DNA of 64,000 nt, from positions 248,001-312,000 of the forward strand of contig JAKJHU010000034.1 of NCBI GenBank assembly GCA_022316685.1, written 5' to 3'. Origin of the DNA: Progne subis subis. Taxonomy: Eukaryota; Chordata; Aves; Passeriformes; Hirundinidae. This document shows, one piece after another, positions 14,165 through 27,509 of the stretch. The translations under genes and the position numbers were made by a program. Under the pieces are notes generated by a model. The model searched no databases, was not told the origin of the DNA, and worked only from the letters and a program-made list of their open reading frames with translations. Each line of letters starts with the position of its first letter. The stretch's first letter is position 1.

Positions 14165-17100
14165 CAGTCAATGAAGAAGGCAGATGTTGATACTGTGCTT
14201 GGATTGTCTATGTAAAAAACATACCTGCTGTTATACAGACATGTAAAATAGGAAAAGATGACAACATTGTGACAATTGTAATCCAATTCCTTGTAACTAA
14301 TTTTAAATCTTCATTTATGAAAAGAGCAAGAACTGTTCAGCTATGTGTTCATTAAAAACTTCAAAGCAAAAGAGAAGTTTTCTGTGATTCTCATTTGGAA
14401 GAAAAGACATTGATAGAGAAACTGAAGTCCTGAGCTTCTCACTCTGCAGTTTTGCTTCATCAGAATAATATTCCCCAAAGGAATCAAAATCTTTCCAATT
14501 AATATGCCAGGGATTGTCTTCATTGTAAGTGTGATGATGCTCTATATTTATCCTTAAAACATATATTCCCTAGACCCCTTTGACTGCACAAAACTTGATT
14601 AAATACAGGAATGCTCTCTATTGTCAGAAGGCAGCTTTTGATACTCTGCAATAGTAACTTGAAGGAATTAATTCCTACTTCTTGGTATTATAGCCCAATA
14701 TGCGATCAGCCACTTTGGCCATTCTGGCTAAGACACTGCATAAGAGAAAGTGTTTTGCATGCTAAAAACAAGAGAAGAAAGTCAGTGTGAATGTTTGCAA
14801 ATGTGGGAAAATAAAAGACTTCAAATATCACTTAATTTTATATAAATTTTCTGTTGGTTTGGATAGTTCTGACAGTTTTTCAGTGATCTGTCTTGTCACG
14901 GATTCATAGGTTAACTCATAGAAGTTCAGTGAGTGCAATATTTTAATATACTCTATGAGTATTACTTTTGGCTGGTAGTATTTCAAAATGCTACAATGCA
15001 TAAGAAATCAGCGCTGTTGTTTTCTGGCATAATGAAGAAACAATACCTCAAGTCATGATAGCTCTTCCTTTACAATGAATATAGAGGAAACTGAATGTAT
15101 GTCTAAAACACACTTGCTCATATTTTTTTATATTTTTAAACTATTCTGTGTTCACCAAAAATCAATATATACAGTCTTTACAGCAATGAAAGAAGCAGGA
15201 AAAATCTTGAACTGCATAAGAAAATTCTCTAAGAATTCATCAAGAATGTTTTTTTTTCCTCAATTATTCTTCTCCTTAGATTAGCATCCTCATCAGAAAT
15301 ACTCAGTGTCATCTGAGGAGGTACAAAATACGTAAGTACAATATAGCCCCAGGATACAGTCCTATTATCTTCAATAATAATGAACATTCATTACCCTCCA
15401 TCATTCTATAGTCTTCAGAATCTTAGATTAAAAATCTTCTTTAATTTTAATCAAAATCAATTTTAACTATATATTTTATCACAGAATAAGGAAAAAAAAA
15501 AAAAAACAAAAAAAAACCCCTGAAATTAAAAGTATCCTAGTAGAAGTCTCAGCATAAAAACCTTTAAAGCTTGCTGCAAGAGATTTAATCCACATTTTAT
15601 AACCAAGTCTGCAAAGATGTTTATCAGAACCAGTTTTTACACAGCTAATTTTAATATGTGAAATTTGTAAGACATTTAATTTTAACACAAGAAAGAAACG
15701 ATTAGAGAGATGAGTTTCACAAGCTCATTTTCATGAGAAGTGCCTGATCCAGGCAAATAAGAATCTGAAATATCTGTTTTCTAGGAATTAATATGGGATC
15801 CTTAATTTGTAATATTATGTATATGTACTGATTAGAAAATAAAAAACTGTAAAACAGATTATTACTACTTTCTGAAAATCAGAGTCAGACATCCATTAAA
15901 TCTTTCAAAACATCTTTAAGGGGGTATGAGCTACACTGTAGTTAGTACATAATGAATCAGTATATTGTCAGTTTTAAAAAGTTACTCATCTGCAAGAAAG
16001 TGAAAGGATAATGGTTTTCACAATGAATGAGCATTAATCAACTTTATAGGTCACCAGCAAATAATTAAAAAAAAAAAAAAAAAAAAACAGTCGTAGAATT
16101 AACTGCTCAATGTCCCAAAAAGCAACAGACAGAAGAGCGAATTCAGTGTGTTCTGTCTCTCTTCTCTCTGCACAGGAAGCTCTGGTCAGCCTGCCACTGC
16201 AGTTTATTGGTTATATTCTCTTTTCTCGTGATGCTAGGGAATGAAACCAAAACTGTTCCAAGGCATCCACAACACTTCAATGCATTAGGGGTCTTTGCAG
16301 CATCATCATTTTATAGGACCAGCATGGATTTTGTCCTTACCTTGAAGGAGGGGATAGAAGAGAGACAGTAATATACATTTTGATCACGGAATTTGTAAGC
16401 TCTTTTAAGGTTTGAAGGTCTTTGTTTGGCTGACAGCTTTCTCCCAACCCTTTAATATAAATTGATGGATTATGCTAAAGCTTGACATTGTCATTTCAAC
16501 CTTAGAAATGAAAGATGGGGAATAACAAGAAACTATATTAAAAATAATCATTAAGGGTCTCTATAGAGAATGAGTCTATTAAAGAGGTCACAGAACTCTA
16601 AAAGTTGGTATCTCAGAAAGACTGTTAGATATCACAAAAGAACTAGGAGATAAAAACATTTAATCATTAAAGTGAACAGAGCTCAGTTACAATAAATTGG
16701 GCAGCGATATGCTTGTTTACAGAAGATGGAATTCAGAGGATAGACATAGTCATTATTTCTTCAGAGAGCTGAGATGTCTTGGGATGGGCATAGCAAAGTT
16801 GATTTGGGCTTTAATCCCATCTTTGATGCAGTGACTAATGCAGACAATTGGTTTTTAAAGATTGGTATATTACAACTGCTGGAAAGCCCTTGCTTCATGG
16901 ATATTCTGTAATTCTTCAGAAGCAAATCCAAAGTTGAGATCAGGCTTGGTACTCGTTGAAGGTCTGGAAGCAGCTCCCTAAGTACTGATTAGAGCATTGT
17001 TTTTCTACAGTATTTCCATCCCCCTGAATGTTTATATCAGTCTTCCTTAGCTCCTAAGGCATTCATCTCATCAGTTATCTAGAACAGGAAAAGAGGGAGG

Positions 17101-19988
17101 AAAAAATAAAGGAAATATCTGGGGGGGTTTTAAGGTTCTTAAGATTTGGTCACATGTCTTTACCTTGGGTTGTTATATTTTTGTGATTTCCAGCTATCAT
17201 TTTTAAACACTATGCTAGTTTCCATTATAACTAAATTTCTGTTTATATTCACAAATGGTAATTAAAAGGAAGTACCTGGGACAGGTTTTGCAGCACCTAT
17301 ATGTGCACACGCACACACACACACACACATATATATATATACACACACACAAACCTATTTTGCATCTGTCACAGTCTTGAATTGTTTATCTGGTTAGCTC
17401 AATAGCTCTTGGTTGTTTCGGATGACTTTTTCCTATGAGCATGATCTATCAATTTCGGCATAATGAACTCCTGCAAAGGTCAAATTTAAAGGATAAATGC
17501 TGCAGGAAATGATGACTCTACAATAATCCTGTTATCCTCCTACAACTCTAATTTCATTTTATTGAGTTGCACAGTGTAAGGGTAAAAGGATAACTACTTT
17601 CTCTCTGCTAACCCCCATATACCCAAGTCCCCTGAGCACGGTGTTACGTTGAATCACTCCTATAAATGTATTACTAATAAAAATCTATTACAAAAATAAT
17701 TCTTATCCGGTTTTTATTTGTTTATGGTGGATTTTTTTTTTTTTTTTCATTTTACAAATATCAGCAAAACATGTTGAAGTATTATTTAGTTAGTTTGCGG
17801 GGGGGGGGGGTGTTGTGGGGCATGGCCTAAGGGGGAATTTTATCCTGATAAAATACTGTAAATGGAAGGCAAACTGTGTTGTAATGAACAGAGTTTTTGT
17901 GGCTACTATCAACTGTTCATACTGCTACTGGATTGATGTTCATCTAAATATGTGCATATACAGGATGGAACAAAACTTCCAGATAATATTTTCAAAAAAA
18001 TTCGTAACATCTGCCTAACCCTGCTCTGTTTAAAACTTGCAGAACCTTATTCCTGCAAACAGACTGGGGTTTTGCTTGGGTTTGTTTTTTGTTGGTTTTT
18101 TTTTTTTCATTAACTGTGACTATTCTCTAGTTGATGCGTCCATACTTTCTGTTCCAGTAATGTTAAAAAAATCTCTTGGATAAAAATGTAACACACACAG
18201 GGCATCAGAAAGCCCTGTCTTTTCTAGAATGATTAAGGAGGAAACAAAGCTTCACTGATCTCCTGCTAGATGAGCCCTTTCGTCTTTACCACAACATAAT
18301 TATGCCAGCAAATGCATTCAGTATCTTACCATATTCAAGCCAACATGAATTCAAGCCTACTTTATCCTAAGGTAGGAGCAACTCTTGAGCTGTTTAAGAA
18401 GCACTTCCCCTGCTTTGTAGTTCTCTTTCCAAGCTATGCTTGTTATCAAAAAACAATTTAACAGGTATCTATTTGAGGTGATATCCCCCCTCTCTCTGTT
18501 GCCTGATGAATAAACGTAACTCTGCTTTTCTAAGGACATGCATCCAGTGGTATGAGGAGCAGACCAGCTACAGCAATACCACACAGGCTATTTGCTAGTA
18601 CACACGTAGCCCATCCTTGGAACAGTTTTGGCATCCTGTGGCAAGCAAACAACAGTTTTTTAATTAATTAAAAGCGACATTGTGTACAGTAATGTGATCA
18701 TAGGCATACACAGAAGAAGTTGGTTTAAGAAAGTTCACTTGAATATCTGTTTATAAGAAGCTTTAAGTTTGTACATTGCCAGGGTGGCCAAACAAAATTT
18801 CAAGAGGTACTATAGAAACCAAACACAGAATAAGCAGAAACATAAAGTCAATTAATTTGTTAAAATCATTAACATATGTTTATAGACAAGTATACTTATT
18901 TTCAAATTTTTGAAATACATTGATATTATACTTACCAAATAAATTGATATTTGGGTGTCCCATGTGCACTGTTATGATAAGTAATTCAGCTCAGTCTAAA
19001 ATCTGATCAGATAATATAGGTATTTTTTAACAATTCACTAGCTAGGAAGACTCAGGAGGTACTGGAGGTGTTCAAAAAGGCTACTGAAGTTGCATTCGGC
19101 CACAGAATATTTTTTTCTGGAAACTCTTCAGCAACTACAGACAAGATAGACCACAAAGATATAAGCAATTTCATGCCACTGTCTCAGCTTGTTCTACAAC
19201 CTCCTAAGCCCCTGTTTAAAGGACCCATTTCAACAGCTGTGGCTATTAATTCTTAGCTTTTATGTTTTCAGTAGGTGTGAACCTCAGCTGAGGTTGGTTG
19301 CTTTCTTTGGCAGCTTGTGGCAATAGGTTTGAGGAGATGAATTTACTTAGATATTGGAAATAGAGAAACTTGAAAACACGAGAAATTGCAATGGCATGGT
19401 AGGAATTCACTGCTTCTGATGTAGTGAAATGAAATTCTTGCCCCATGCACCTAATGTGTCTGCATAGGCAATAGATTCCCACACAGAGGCTGGAGTGATA
19501 TTTGTTTAAAACTAGCTTTCATCCCTCCATAAACAATATAAATGTCAGCTTCCCATAATCTCCCTTGCACAGTTTTGACCTGGAAAAAGGTTGTACAAGC
19601 AAAAAAGGCTTACAAAATTTTGGAACTAAAGTTCACCCCCAAGCCCTCAAAAAGGTCTTTCACTTGCTGAGTACTAATCAAGAGCCCCTGAGCCCAGAAA
19701 TTTCAACCTGTGGTTTATTGAGAGAGTAATACATATAGAACAATACACCAGCTAGACAATCATTGCCTAAGAAAAATTATATCTGCCATCAAAGCAAGCT
19801 CTAACAAAGTCACCCTTATTTTTAAAGATTTTGATCCATTGCATGCAACCCAACATTCCCTTCACCATTATCATCCTTCTCATAATCTATGATGTAGACT
19901 AATTCAAATTCATCAACACATGCATCATGACTAGTTGCTGGGAAACAAAAACTCAAAAAATGAGAATGAAAAAATTGTGGTTTTGAAA
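14165..19988. other. AT-rich non-coding DNA with simple repeats
   Basis: No gene is recognised. It contains an A run (16068-16087), a compound CA/TA tract (17306-17352), a 12-base G run (17799-17810) and several 8-12 base T runs. Open frames are short and unrelated to any family I recognise. Confidence 0.55.
17306..17352. repeat. (AC)n(AT)n(AC)n compound microsatellite
   Basis: AC repeats, then about six AT dinucleotides, then AC repeats again. This alternating purine-pyrimidine tract is probably polymorphic. Confidence 0.9.
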
Positions 19989-20280
19989 TCATACAATCAC
20001 AGAAAGGTAAGGGTTGGGAGGGACTTTAAAATCACTACCTCCCCGTCACAGGCAGGGTCACCTTCCATTACACCAGGTTGCTCAAAGCCTCATCCAACAC
20101 GGCTTTGAACAGTTCCAGGGATGGGCCATCCAGAACTTCTCTGGGCAACCTATTCCAGTGCCTCACCAGCCTCATGGTAAAGAATTTATTTGCAACATCC
20201 AATCTACTGTCTTTTATCTTAAAACCAATTCACATCATCCTATCACTATGTGTCCTTGTAAACAGATATGAGAGCCTACA
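19989..20280 (-). mobile_element. CR1 LINE 3' end fragment, reverse orientation
   Basis: On the plus strand this reads as the reverse complement of a CR1 3' end. It starts 'atcacagaaaggtaagggtt' and then has the landmarks 'caccaggttgctcaaagcc', 'ttccagggatgg', 'ctgggcaacctattccagtg', 'agaatttatt' and 'atcctatcactatgtgtcc'. About 290 bases are kept. The open frames across it are antisense to the element and are not genes. Confidence 0.9.
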
Positions 20281-23200
20281 TTTTAGGGGTGATAAAAGAC
20301 AGTGTCTAGGTAGTACAAGGGAAGACCATATTGTGATTTTATTACATGAAGAACTGAAGTAATGTGTTTGGATCCTTAGAACAGGGTAGAGCTAAAACAG
20401 AAAGTTCCTGGACAGGATGACAGTGAGCATTTGAGGGGTGTTAATGGGAGTCCTCTCTGTAACTTCCTTGTGGAGGCACCCTCAGCCTACCAGGCAAGAC
20501 TCCCCAGAAGAGGCATGCTGGCAACTTATGTGTCCTATATGTCACACATAGGTATATTTTATATGTGACAAGCTACATAACTAAACAAAGTTTCTGTATT
20601 TTTCTCTGCCCAAGCACTAACTGGCTACACTTTAGGTTATAGGAGCAGATAGGCAAATTAGGAACTCATTTCCATAAGCATTAGAAGATTATATGAGTTC
20701 ATATTATTGGGTTATACCAAGTCATATAAATTCACACTCATATTAATGTAAGCTTGACTGGGCAGAGGAGTCAAGGCTGGACAGTCTACATAGCACTGAG
20801 GACAGATTTTCAGGCAAAATCCTTTTTCTCACACTATCTTTCCCACTTGGGTAAAGTTCTCTCTAAACTTACATTAAGTCATCTCAGTACTATCTTTTAA
20901 GTCTTTTTTTAAAAATCTCTTTTCCACACAACATATCTTGACTACAGATTTATAGGAATCTGGTTATTTACTTATGTGAAAATGAACTATTCTCTTGTTC
21001 TCTGAACTGGATGCAATGTAGACTTTAAAGGACTTCTGGACAATCTTCTAAAATATGCTGACGGCCATAATTCGCACAATGTGGAAGTGACATAAAAGAG
21101 GGTAGAAGAGAAGAAAAAGAAAGAGAAAAGAAGAAAAGAAAGAAAATAATGGGCTGTTACTTAAAGATAACAAAGCAATTCTTTAGATGTTCCAACTTTT
21201 GCTGGCAAAATAAGATTAAAAAAAATAAACAGAGAAGATACATAGTAAGAAACTGGTGTAGAGCAGAGTAGTTTTAATTCACTATAAGGTGAAGAAATAA
21301 GGAAATCCTGAACTACTAGTGTGTAATCTCTCCATTGTATGAATATATATCACATTTTGTAACTCAGAATTTTCTTACTGTCTAATATGCTAAGAAAACA
21401 TTATAAATTTACCTTATAAGAAAAAAAATGTCAAGTAAAAGTCAAATCTGCATGTCAGCTGCCACAGAAAGGAGTTTCGTTTTATGTGCTAGGGTAGCAA
21501 CTAGACTACCTAGAGGTAGAGACTTTCTGCAGCATATACACAAGGAGGAAAAAAAAGAGAGAGAGAGACTTGCTTCACTTTACTTAAGAAGAAATTGCTG
21601 ACAGAATATTTTATTCTGTAGAAAGAGCTGGAAAGTACAGTGCAATGTCATTTTTTTTTTTTTTTTTTAAGAACAGGGTTCAGTTTAATGTTCAATCTTT
21701 TTGAAGCACTGTTGCCAATTGGATAAAATACTTAATGGCATTATATCCTCAATTATATATTTTTGACAATGTATTTCATGCCTTGTATGTCACTGAAGTT
21801 ATGAGATTGGAGTGAATAATGAAAGAGTAACTCCACATTTCTCATGCCATTGCATTCAAATTTATTATTTTTCATTGATGAGCCACTACCTACATCAAGC
21901 CTTGATAATCCATAACCATTTCTTACTTTGTAGGAATCATATTAAGGTATAAGAGCATCTTAACTTTCTGTCTTTTCCTATGTAATATTAAAATCATATT
22001 AATATTTGAAGCTTTGGTATACATTGCAGGAAATAAAAATTTAAAGAGCATGTACAAATCTGTGCTACAAAATTTTGATTTAAGAGCTTTAGTTTTCATA
22101 CCAATGTTATCTGTTCACAAAAAAGATTTCATCCAGGAAGAAAGAATAGTAAAGCTAAAAAAAAGCTTTCAAAATGTTTATTGTAGTGTTTTAGGAACAC
22201 TGTATTTTTCAAAAGCAAATATATTCCTGAAATACACATCTTTTCTATGGTGATTTAAAGAGCACATAAGGAGTTTGGAGGATTTTAATACCATTTGATT
22301 TAAAAATATAAAAGAAAACATTTGAGAGGAAAGGAAGTTATTGAAGGAAAAAAAGCGTAAATTCAAGGGGAAAAAAATGTTGCCCTGTTTCAGCAAACCA
22401 TTCTGATAGTAAATCAGATTATAGATGGGTTTTGTACTACTTGTTAAGGTCAAATTACCTTCAGTCATCTACATCTTCATATTGAGACATTCTGTGCTCC
22501 ATTAGCATCCTTTCGGTATGCTGTATAGTATGTCATAAGCACAGAGAAAGGTAGGACAGTAGGAACAACTTGTAGGGGAGTTTCTAGGGACACCTCGGAA
22601 TAAAAAGAAAAGCACCTGATTGTGTGATTCTCTTGGATCAATCCCTAGGAGTTCCTCCTGAAATTACTAGCTGGATAAATCCAAGGGTGCACATGGATAT
22701 GGTCTCAGGATATGGGTCTAGAATGCTGATTCTTCGTATTTAGGGAAGTCACACATTTCAGTTTTTAAGTCAAAGTCAGACAGATCATGTGTGGCAACTG
22801 AGAGGGACTGGCTAAATATTCATTTCAGTCAGCATGGGTATCATATATCTAGCAGACATTTACAGAGTTATAGAAACCCGCAAGTTGATTCAAATATTTG
22901 AAAACAGGTGCTGTCAACCAGGAAAATATTTTTAATAAAAACCCTCCTCATAATTCACCTTTTTCCACTTACGGTTACCTCAAATTTGTATGGGTTTCCA
23001 CTGAAACAAGCTGCATTTCTAGGTGAGGCACATATTGGTCAGACATCCAGGACCAGCTCTTCATCTAAAGCTTTAGGAACAGCTAAACACATGCTCTTGG
23101 TGGTCAGACACCAAGAAGAGGTGACATCATGCAATGTCGACCCACGACATTCTTGAAGAGGTGAGCTCTACAGAGGATGGCTGCCTGAGCCCACAGTGCC

Positions 23201-25462
23201 TGTCCCTGCACAGGATGGGATGCAGCTTACTGCAGCACTGCACTACATTCTGCCCTGAGTTTGCACTGCCTTCATCCACAGTTTTCCTTCTCACCCATGG
23301 CAACCTCCCTGATCATCAGTAAACACACCCCAAAAGCTCACAGAATGATGCTGCCTATGACAGACCAGAGTGAACTGCAAAATGCCCCCTAAACAGTACT
23401 GTAGTAACAGCAAAAATACTGCTTTGTCACTGAGTATGTAACAGTTTTAAACGTAGTACATATGCTGGAAAATAAAAAAAGATTGAAACAAACCATGACT
23501 GAATCTTACATTGTTAATTTCGGTAAGATATTTTTAAGAAAATATGAGAAAATGTTATTCATTAGGTGGTGATAATAGGAGAGGATCAATGTCATTAAGT
23601 ATAAACACAAGTAGTGTAATTGCATTTTAAAGGAGAAATAGTACTTCTTCCAAGTTAACAAAGCAATAAAACTTTAATTTCAAATATGTCTTTGTCATAT
23701 TTCTTTTATGTACTGGATACACAAAATTCCATTTCTTTTTGTCAGTATTTAACACCCTGATAAGGTTTGCTTTGCTAACATCATCACATGCAACCATTGA
23801 GTGACTATTGCTAATTGCGAAGAATGAATACAAATACTAAGGGGAAAAGGTGGAAAATGTCTGTGGTCAGCTGCTCTAGGTAATTAATCAAATGACAGGT
23901 AATATAGATCCAAAGTTGTCGATCTGATAAGAAAAAAACACTAATAGGTATTCTATCTGCCCGTAAATTAAAAAGAGTCTTTAGCATTGTAAGATATTTA
24001 TTTGATCAGTTGTAAAAACATGACAGCTTGGATAAACTGGCTACGGTATGTGATGCATTCTGGTGCTAAAGCCATGATCGTAATCACAGGCCTGATGGAT
24101 TCCAGAGAGACATGAAGGAATACTCACGAGTTTCCATTATATTAAAACTAATGTGAAAAATGCACACATGTTGACACTTTAAAAGTATATCTTAATTTGG
24201 GGGTTACAGGTTTAAAATAACAGATTTTCAAAGGACAGATGTTCATTAGATTCCCAGGGAAAATAAAAAATAAATAAATAAATAAATACATTTTTTTAAA
24301 AAAAAGGAAATAACAGCTTTATGGCATGTATTTCATATAAAATGCTCAAAACATAGAACCAACAAATCACTTAAAAAGTGATTCACTTGCACTTATATAA
24401 GATTGTAAACAGAAAGACATCAGAATGATAATGTCAAAGTGAGGGGAAAGCAACTGAGAACACACTTTGCTATATTCATCTTCAGTTTTATCATTTTTAT
24501 TTTTAACCCCATCACATTTCTTATTGGAGGAATAGAAGTCATATTGTTGGTGGAAAAAAGTTTTTAGAAAGACATTAAGTGACTCAAAGATTCTACATTT
24601 ATGATATCAACATTTGTTTGCCACATTATGAAAGGGCTATTTTATTAAGCAAAATATCCTTTTCTGACATGCTGGCTCACTTTAATGGCTTCTTGTTTTC
24701 ACATGGTGTGAATATATATCCATTTCAATATATATAACCTGAACAACTTCTATTGCATGTAGAATTACTTTGAGGTTAATGTAAGACTATGTGATAGTTT
24801 GTTCTTGAAAAAAAAATTAAAACAAATTGTTGGGTAACATAAGGACTAAGTGAGTAACATCTTGTGAAGTGCCCTTGGATGGCAGTAGTTAAGGTTAATA
24901 ATCCCTCCAAATAATGGGATATAAGATGATAATTTTGCTAAGAAAATAATAGGTAGTAGATAAATAGGATTTCTACTTCAGCAACCTGCCGAGGACACAT
25001 GCAGCTTAACTTCTGAGTGGAAAATATGGCTGGCAAAAAGTTATGTTCAAAGACACATAGTAATGTTGTGTTTAAATATGTTATTCCTACATTATACTTT
25101 CATATTCTTCATAGCCACTGCATTATACTTGGACTCCTGTAGGGCTGCAGAAGACAGTGGCTTTCATTGTGAGAAGTCATAAATACTCTCCTGCTGTGCA
25201 GTGCTTTACAGGTTTGAGGGTAATTGTGTGAAGCTTAAAAACTCACTTGTAAGATGACCTCCAGACCCTCTGAACTCAACACAGACAGAAAAAGAACAAG
25301 ATAAGTAAGTATGGTCCAAACTTTATTTATATTTTATAAAAGACAACCAAAAAAATTTAGACATTTAACGTTATATCTGCTGTGGACTTATGAAAAGTGA
25401 TTTACACCATTAAAAAAATAATCATTCTTCCTGTGTTTCTTGTTTCTTTCTATCTTTGTTGT
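20281..25462. other. AT-rich non-coding DNA, no gene seen
   Basis: No exon or RNA gene is recognised. A purine-rich patch lies at 21100-21150, a T run at 21650-21669 and an AAAT tract at 24264-24290. A slightly GC-richer part at 22900-23340 has open frames of 60-80 codons on the plus strand but resembles no family I know. Confidence 0.5.
24264..24290. repeat. (AAAT)n microsatellite
   Basis: About five AAAT/TAAA units between A runs. Confidence 0.85.
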
Positions 25463-26021
25463 TGTCCTAGGTTACAAAGTAAGATGTGCCCAAAATATGT
25501 ATTCTATCACCATCTACATGAGTTGTTGAAACTAGGTTGGGCAGTGTTTCCCTTGCCCCTCCCTCCAGACTATCTTCTGTTAATGGCCCATCAATGCCCT
25601 GCTGCATGACTCATAGGTATCTCCCTCCAGGAGCTATCTCTGTTTCATGGGCAATCAAGGACCCAAGACTCATAAAATGATATCAGCCCATTGTGAGATG
25701 CTCCACCCAGGGGGAGGAGCCAAGCATTCCCACCTGGATATAATCTGGGTTTTGGGACAGCACACGCAGCCCTTACCCACTGGATTCCCAGAGGACAAGG
25801 GCTACCAGACCTTTCTATGGGATCACTGCTTCAACAGGACCACTTCATCTGGGCTGCTACCACCACTACAGAGTACCAGGTTGTATTCTGGCTCTGTCAG
25901 TGATCTTTTGTTACATTTATTACATTTATTTTATTTTACCCTTTTTCCCCTCCTATTAAATTGGGTGGGAGTTTTTTTCTGACTTGGAGTCTCTCGCTGG
26001 TTTTGCTTTGAAGCCAGCACA
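25463..26021 (+). mobile_element. Solo LTR of an ERV (ERVL-like), plus strand
   Basis: A 559-bp block starting TGTCCTAGGTTAC and ending AAGCCAGCACA, so it has TG...CA termini. It is GC-richer than its flanks. It carries a TATA-like 'ggatataatc' near 25737 and an ATTAAA signal near 25956, then a T-rich U5. The flanks are GTTGT (25458-25462) and TTTGT (26022-26026), an imperfect 5-bp TSD (4 of 5). No proviral interior lies beside it. The ERVL-like label rests on the 5-bp spacing and general resemblance to avian LTRs and is tentative. Confidence 0.72.
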
Positions 26022-26837
26022 TTTGTGGATCATGAGTTTACTCCTGTTTGGCCTGATCACCTGAATTTTACCCAACATGAGTATATCATACTTTGTTTCA
26101 AGTAGCTGTAGAGACCATTTTAAAAAAAAATAAATAGACTTAAAAATTGAAATATGAATGAAATACATTTGCTTGAACTCCATTGAATGGGAACTGTGAG
26201 GGTTTTTACTTTCCTGGGGCTGTGAATTCCAAGTAGATCACACTTGTTGGAAACACACCAATTTTTAAGTCTCTGTATCAGAGACTGCCTAATTCAGACA
26301 TCAGAAAGTACTCCTGACCTAGCCATGAAGATGTGAGGCACTGGCAGTGCCCTAACTCAGGTCCAGGCAGTGTCAAGGCTAAACCCAACATGTATGCATC
26401 CATTTAAACACAAAGAACACCCTCACAAGTGTGAACAGCGTAAAGGCTCAGCCCTGGCCCTTCTCTAGGGCTGATCAGATCAAAATCTGTTAGTGGAATA
26501 TACATGCACTAGGAGTCTTGCCAGAAGCTGGTCCTGGACATTCAATCTACCTAGTAGCAGTCTCCGAAGACCTAGGTCTTCCTGACTTCCAATAACCTCA
26601 GACTCTCAAGTGTCTGAGACTCATGTTCCCACCTCATTTGCTGGTTATCAGATGTCTTAGTCTGTCACCAACCAGTCCAGGTTGAAATTCTGTAGCATCC
26701 ACATATATTAAAAAAGGATTTAGTTAGAATATAAGTCAGTTTGCAATGATAAAGCACAGGGCTTAGCCAAACAAATGTACCAGCCAACCCCTGTTTATAG
26801 TCAACTGGCCTTTACCCTTTCTCCTTTCTTTACCCAC
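26022..26837. other. Unassigned non-coding DNA between two LTRs
   Basis: About 800 bases, with a moderately GC-rich middle (26190-26700). No domain, LTR end or CR1 landmark is visible. It may be an old, decayed repeat. An 81-base AT-rich stretch follows the LTR at 26100-26180. Confidence 0.4.
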
Positions 26838-27509
26838 TGTTGGGGGTTAAGTTTTCCTGTGGAATTTTTCCCCCCCCCATAAGTTGCTAGGAGACTAAAT
26901 ACTAATAGTTAAAGGGTGCTCAACCTGGAAAAAGGAAGTTGATCACTTAGTTTTGGGGGAGGGAAAAGGCTCCCAGGAGCTGAGGGTGGTGGGCTCACTG
27001 CTCTCAGTTTTCCGGGGAGGACGGTGGGGCAACTGGTAGCTGCGTGGGTCCACGGTTAACGGAGGGGTTCGGTCCTGAGAATTCTATCATCTGTTGGAGC
27101 ACCCAGGAATTCGGAATTTCTTCACTGTCCTACTGGATTTTGGGTCAGCCCGGGTCCAGCCGCTGCGGGTTCTCCAGCACTGCCCACTTTGCCTGCCAGG
27201 GCACCCCCTGCCTGCCAAGGACCGTCCACCGCTTCCAGCTTCCAGCCATCAGCGCCGGAGTTTCCACCGTTTGCCCCTCGGGGTTCTTGGTTCTGTTTTA
27301 CTATTATTATAATTGCTGTTGTTGTTTGTCTGTCCTGTTATATTTACTAATAAAAGACTGTTATTCCTTTCCCCATAGCTCTGACTGAAAAGTTTTTTGT
27401 TTTTTTTAATCTTCCAAATTATAATAACATGGAGGGAAGGATTTGAATTCCTCATTCCTAGAGAGGCCTGCCTCTCCCTAGCAGACACCTGTCTTTTCAA
27501 ACCAAGACA
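26838..27509 (+). mobile_element. Solo LTR, same family as the 56.6-60.8 kb provirus; perfect 5-bp TSD
   Basis: A 672-bp block starting TGTTGGGGGTTAAG and ending AAACCAAGACA. Its whole length is related to the reverse complement of the provirus LTRs at 56585-57263 and 60123-60802. They share the ends, the 'gggttctccagcactgccc' block and the 'ttcttggttctgttttact' block. The flanks CCCAC (26833-26837) and CCCAC (27510-27514) form a perfect 5-bp TSD. It keeps a canonical AATAAA at 27349-27354, where both provirus LTRs have AGTAAA. It is a solo LTR left by recombination between the two ends of a former provirus. Confidence 0.92.
27349..27354 (+). terminator. LTR poly(A) signal AATAAA
   Basis: AATAAA on the plus strand in the solo LTR, about 155 bases before its 3' end. 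Confidence 0.65.

Noticed and set aside
22908..23322. Overlapping plus-strand frames in a GC-richer patch, possible exons
   Set aside because: I recognise no protein family, and the frames overlap in different registers without clear splice signals linking them.
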